A stretch of DNA of 64,000 bases, taken from NCBI RefSeq assembly GCF_029581195.1, contig NZ_CP120737.1, positions 6,363,001 through 6,427,000 on the forward strand. Direction: 5' to 3'. The translations under genes were made by a program, and so were the position numbers. Shown here one piece after another: positions 62,653 to 64,000 of the stretch; within the stretch, counting starts at the first letter, position 1; the number at the start of each line of letters is the position of its first letter. Source of the DNA: Solwaraspora sp. WMMD791 (GTDB taxonomy: Bacteria; Actinomycetota; Actinomycetes; Mycobacteriales; Micromonosporaceae). The notes beneath the pieces are model-generated. The model had not been told where the DNA came from and did no database searches. It was given only the letters and a program-made list of their open reading frames with translations.

Positions 62653-63951
62653 GTGACCACCACCGACAGCCAGGACCGGACGCAGCGCAGGTCCCTGCGC
62701 CAGCGTCTGGTCATCGACATCACCCCGCTGCGCGAGTCGCCCGACTTCCGGCGGCTGTGGACCGGACACGCCGTGGCGATCCTCGGCACCCAGATGACCC
62801 GGGTCGCCGTGCCGTACCAGGTCTACGTGCTGACCGACTCCACCCTCATGGTGGGTCTGGCCAGCCTGGCCCAGCTCATTCCGCTGATGGTCTGCTCGCT
62901 GCTGGGCGGTTCGGTCGCCGACGCCGTCGACCGTCGCCGCCTGCTGGTGGCCACCGAGAGCATGTTGGCAGTCGTCGTCGGCGGCCTGGCCCTGCTGGCC
63001 CTGCTCGACCGGCCACCGATCTGGGCCATCTTCGTCCTGGTGGCGGTCTCGGCCGGCCTGTCGGCGTTGGAGAGCCCGGCGCGCAGCGCCGCAGTGGCCG
63101 GCCTGGTCCGCCGGGAGGTGCTGCCGTCGGCGTTCGCGCTGAACCAGACCCTCACCCAGGTCGGCGCGATCGTCGGGCCGGCCGTCGCCGGCGTGATCAT
63201 CGCCGGGCTCGGGCTGTCCAGCACGTACGCGCTGAACGTCGCCACGTTCCTGGTCTCCATCGCGGTGCTCAGCCGGATGCGGCCGATGCCACCGGCGCAC
63301 GCCGTCACCAAGCCGGGGATCCGCTCGGTGATCGAGGGCCTGACCTACCTGCGGAGCAAGCCCGCGGTGCTGGGCTGCTTCCTCGCCGACCTCAACGCCA
63401 TGTTCTTCGGTATGCCCCGGGCGCTGTTCCCAGCGATCGCCCTCGGCCAGCTCGGCGGCGACGCGGTGACCGTCGGGCTGCTGCACGCCGCCCCGGGCGC
63501 GGGGGCCCTCATCGGTGCCCTCACCTCGGGCTGGGTCGTCGCGGTGACAAGACAGGGCCGGGCGGTGATCGTATCGATCACCGTGTGGGGTCTGGCGATC
63601 GCCGGGTTCGGCCTGTCGCACTGGCTGCCGCTGACCCTGGCCCTGCTCATGGTCGCTGGCGCCGCCGACGTCGTCTCGGCGGTGTTCCGCCAGACCGTCC
63701 TGCAGCTCAGCGTGCCGGACCATCTGCGGGGCCGGCTCTCGTCGGTCCACATCGGCGTGGTGACCGGGGGGCCGTTGCTCGGCGACGCGCGGGCCGGTGC
63801 GACGGCGAGCCTCACCAGTCCGGCGTTCGCGATGGTCTCCGGTGGTCTGGCCTGCGCGGTGATCATGGCGTTCCTCGGTTGGCGGCTGACGGCGCTGCGC
63901 CGGTGGACGCTCGCCGACGCCGAGATCGACCGTCGGGAGAACGGGAGCTGA
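62653..63951 (+). CDS. MFS exporter (MFS_3/EntS-like)
   Basis: 432 residues from a GTG at 62653, 4 bp after the M24 stop. About 10-12 membrane helices; motif A is GGSVADAVDRRRLL, and the start FRRLWTGHAVAILGTQMTRVAVPYQVY is typical of the MFS_3 family, which includes the enterobactin exporter EntS and macrolide pumps. As the last complete gene of the operon it may release a product or protect against the imported compound. Its stop is 3 bp before the next start. Confidence 0.85.
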   Translation: MTTTDSQDRTQRRSLRQRLVIDITPLRESPDFRRLWTGHAVAILGTQMTRVAVPYQVYVLTDSTLMVGLASLAQLIPLMVCSLLGGSVADAVDRRRLLVATESMLAVVVGGLALLALLDRPPIWAIFVLVAVSAGLSALESPARSAAVAGLVRREVLPSAFALNQTLTQVGAIVGPAVAGVIIAGLGLSSTYALNVATFLVSIAVLSRMRPMPPAHAVTKPGIRSVIEGLTYLRSKPAVLGCFLADLNAMFFGMPRALFPAIALGQLGGDAVTVGLLHAAPGAGALIGALTSGWVVAVTRQGRAVIVSITVWGLAIAGFGLSHWLPLTLALLMVAGAADVVSAVFRQTVLQLSVPDHLRGRLSSVHIGVVTGGPLLGDARAGATASLTSPAFAMVSGGLACAVIMAFLGWRLTALRRWTLADAEIDRRENGS

Positions 63952-63954
63952 CGC

Positions 63955-64000
63955 ATGACGACGTACCCGCACGATCGCCACGCCACCCGGTCGCCTCGAT
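63955..64000 (+). CDS. Start of a further operon gene (partial)
   Basis: An ATG at 63955, with GGGAG upstream and 3 bp after the MFS stop, opens a frame that runs off the window after 15 codons (MTTYPHDRHATRSPR). It is too short to identify. The spacing shows it belongs to the same operon. Confidence 0.55.
   Translation, partial: MTTYPHDRHATRSPR

Noticed and set aside
55701-63951. Siderophore locus, from isochorismatase, Fe3+-type ABC and EntS-like MFS labels
   Set aside because: The first isochorismatase-fold protein has the amidase-type Cys, no NRPS or DHB synthesis gene is present, and I found no iron box in front of the operon.

Overview
The window is high-GC actinobacterial chromosome. 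GTG starts, TANNNT -10 boxes, many leaderless genes, an etfBA / cysteine desulfurase / mnmA / ligA / gatCAB order like that of mycobacteria, paired Scr1-type XRE + DUF397 genes, and an LAxTG protein beside its sortase all fit. A Micromonosporaceae member is my best guess; this is inference from gene content, since no rRNA or taxonomic marker is present. There is no prophage, transposase, tRNA or CRISPR array.

Layout. 0-5.4 kb: end of ahcY, nagZ (GH3) divergent from a ROK regulator, an orphan ABC ATPase, ribokinase, a YccF membrane protein. 5.5-13.8 kb: small envelope proteins on the minus strand, an enoyl-CoA hydratase, a ThDP enzyme, a DrrAB-type drug exporter, two DUF202 proteins. 14-31 kb: housekeeping genes (etfBA; cysteine desulfurase; mnmA; a MetE-C-domain protein; ligA; a GGDEF-EAL protein; gatCAB), interrupted by a SigK/RskA module that appears to drive a DUF4397 LAxTG protein and its sortase. 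31-41 kb: a Scr1/DUF397 pair, two small divergent genes, a metallophosphatase, a PQQ-type sugar dehydrogenase, a cysteine-rich DUF1540 protein under a tandem iron-box-like array, a GNAT enzyme, a D-2-hydroxyacid dehydrogenase, a PH-domain protein and a PAS-GGDEF-EAL protein. 41-53 kb: glyA under a ZTP riboswitch, then a LacI-controlled mannan/manno-oligosaccharide locus (binding protein, two permeases, beta-mannosidase, ROK kinase, secreted GH5 mannanase). 53-55.5 kb: a second Scr1/DUF397 pair and a broken alpha/beta hydrolase. 55.7-64 kb: a tightly packed operon with an ABC importer, one cysteine-containing and one cysteine-less isochorismatase-fold protein, an M24 protein lacking most metal ligands, an MFS exporter and a gene running off the window.

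How the parts work together. The mannan locus reads as a full route: the secreted mannanase cuts polymer, the importer takes up oligomers (its ATPase is missing here, so a shared MsiK-like one is likely), beta-mannosidase frees mannose and the ROK kinase phosphorylates it. A 16-bp palindromic operator candidate (consensus ACTTAACCGGTTAAGT) lies in front of both lacI and the binding-protein gene, with a third copy on the glyA side of lacI. In the SigK module, promoters of the mycobacterial SigK type (CATCC-N17-CGAAT/C) face both sigK and the DUF4397-sortase operon. The 55.7-64 kb operon looks like uptake and hydrolysis of an unidentified small amide, ureido or guanidino compound.

The most novel signals are: the three 34-35-bp iron-box-like repeats just upstream of a strong promoter for the DUF1540 gene; the operon with the paired active/inactive hydrolases and metal-less M24 protein; a 64-bp palindromic element found twice in intergenic DNA; and an identical 16-bp motif upstream of both Scr1/DUF397 pairs.
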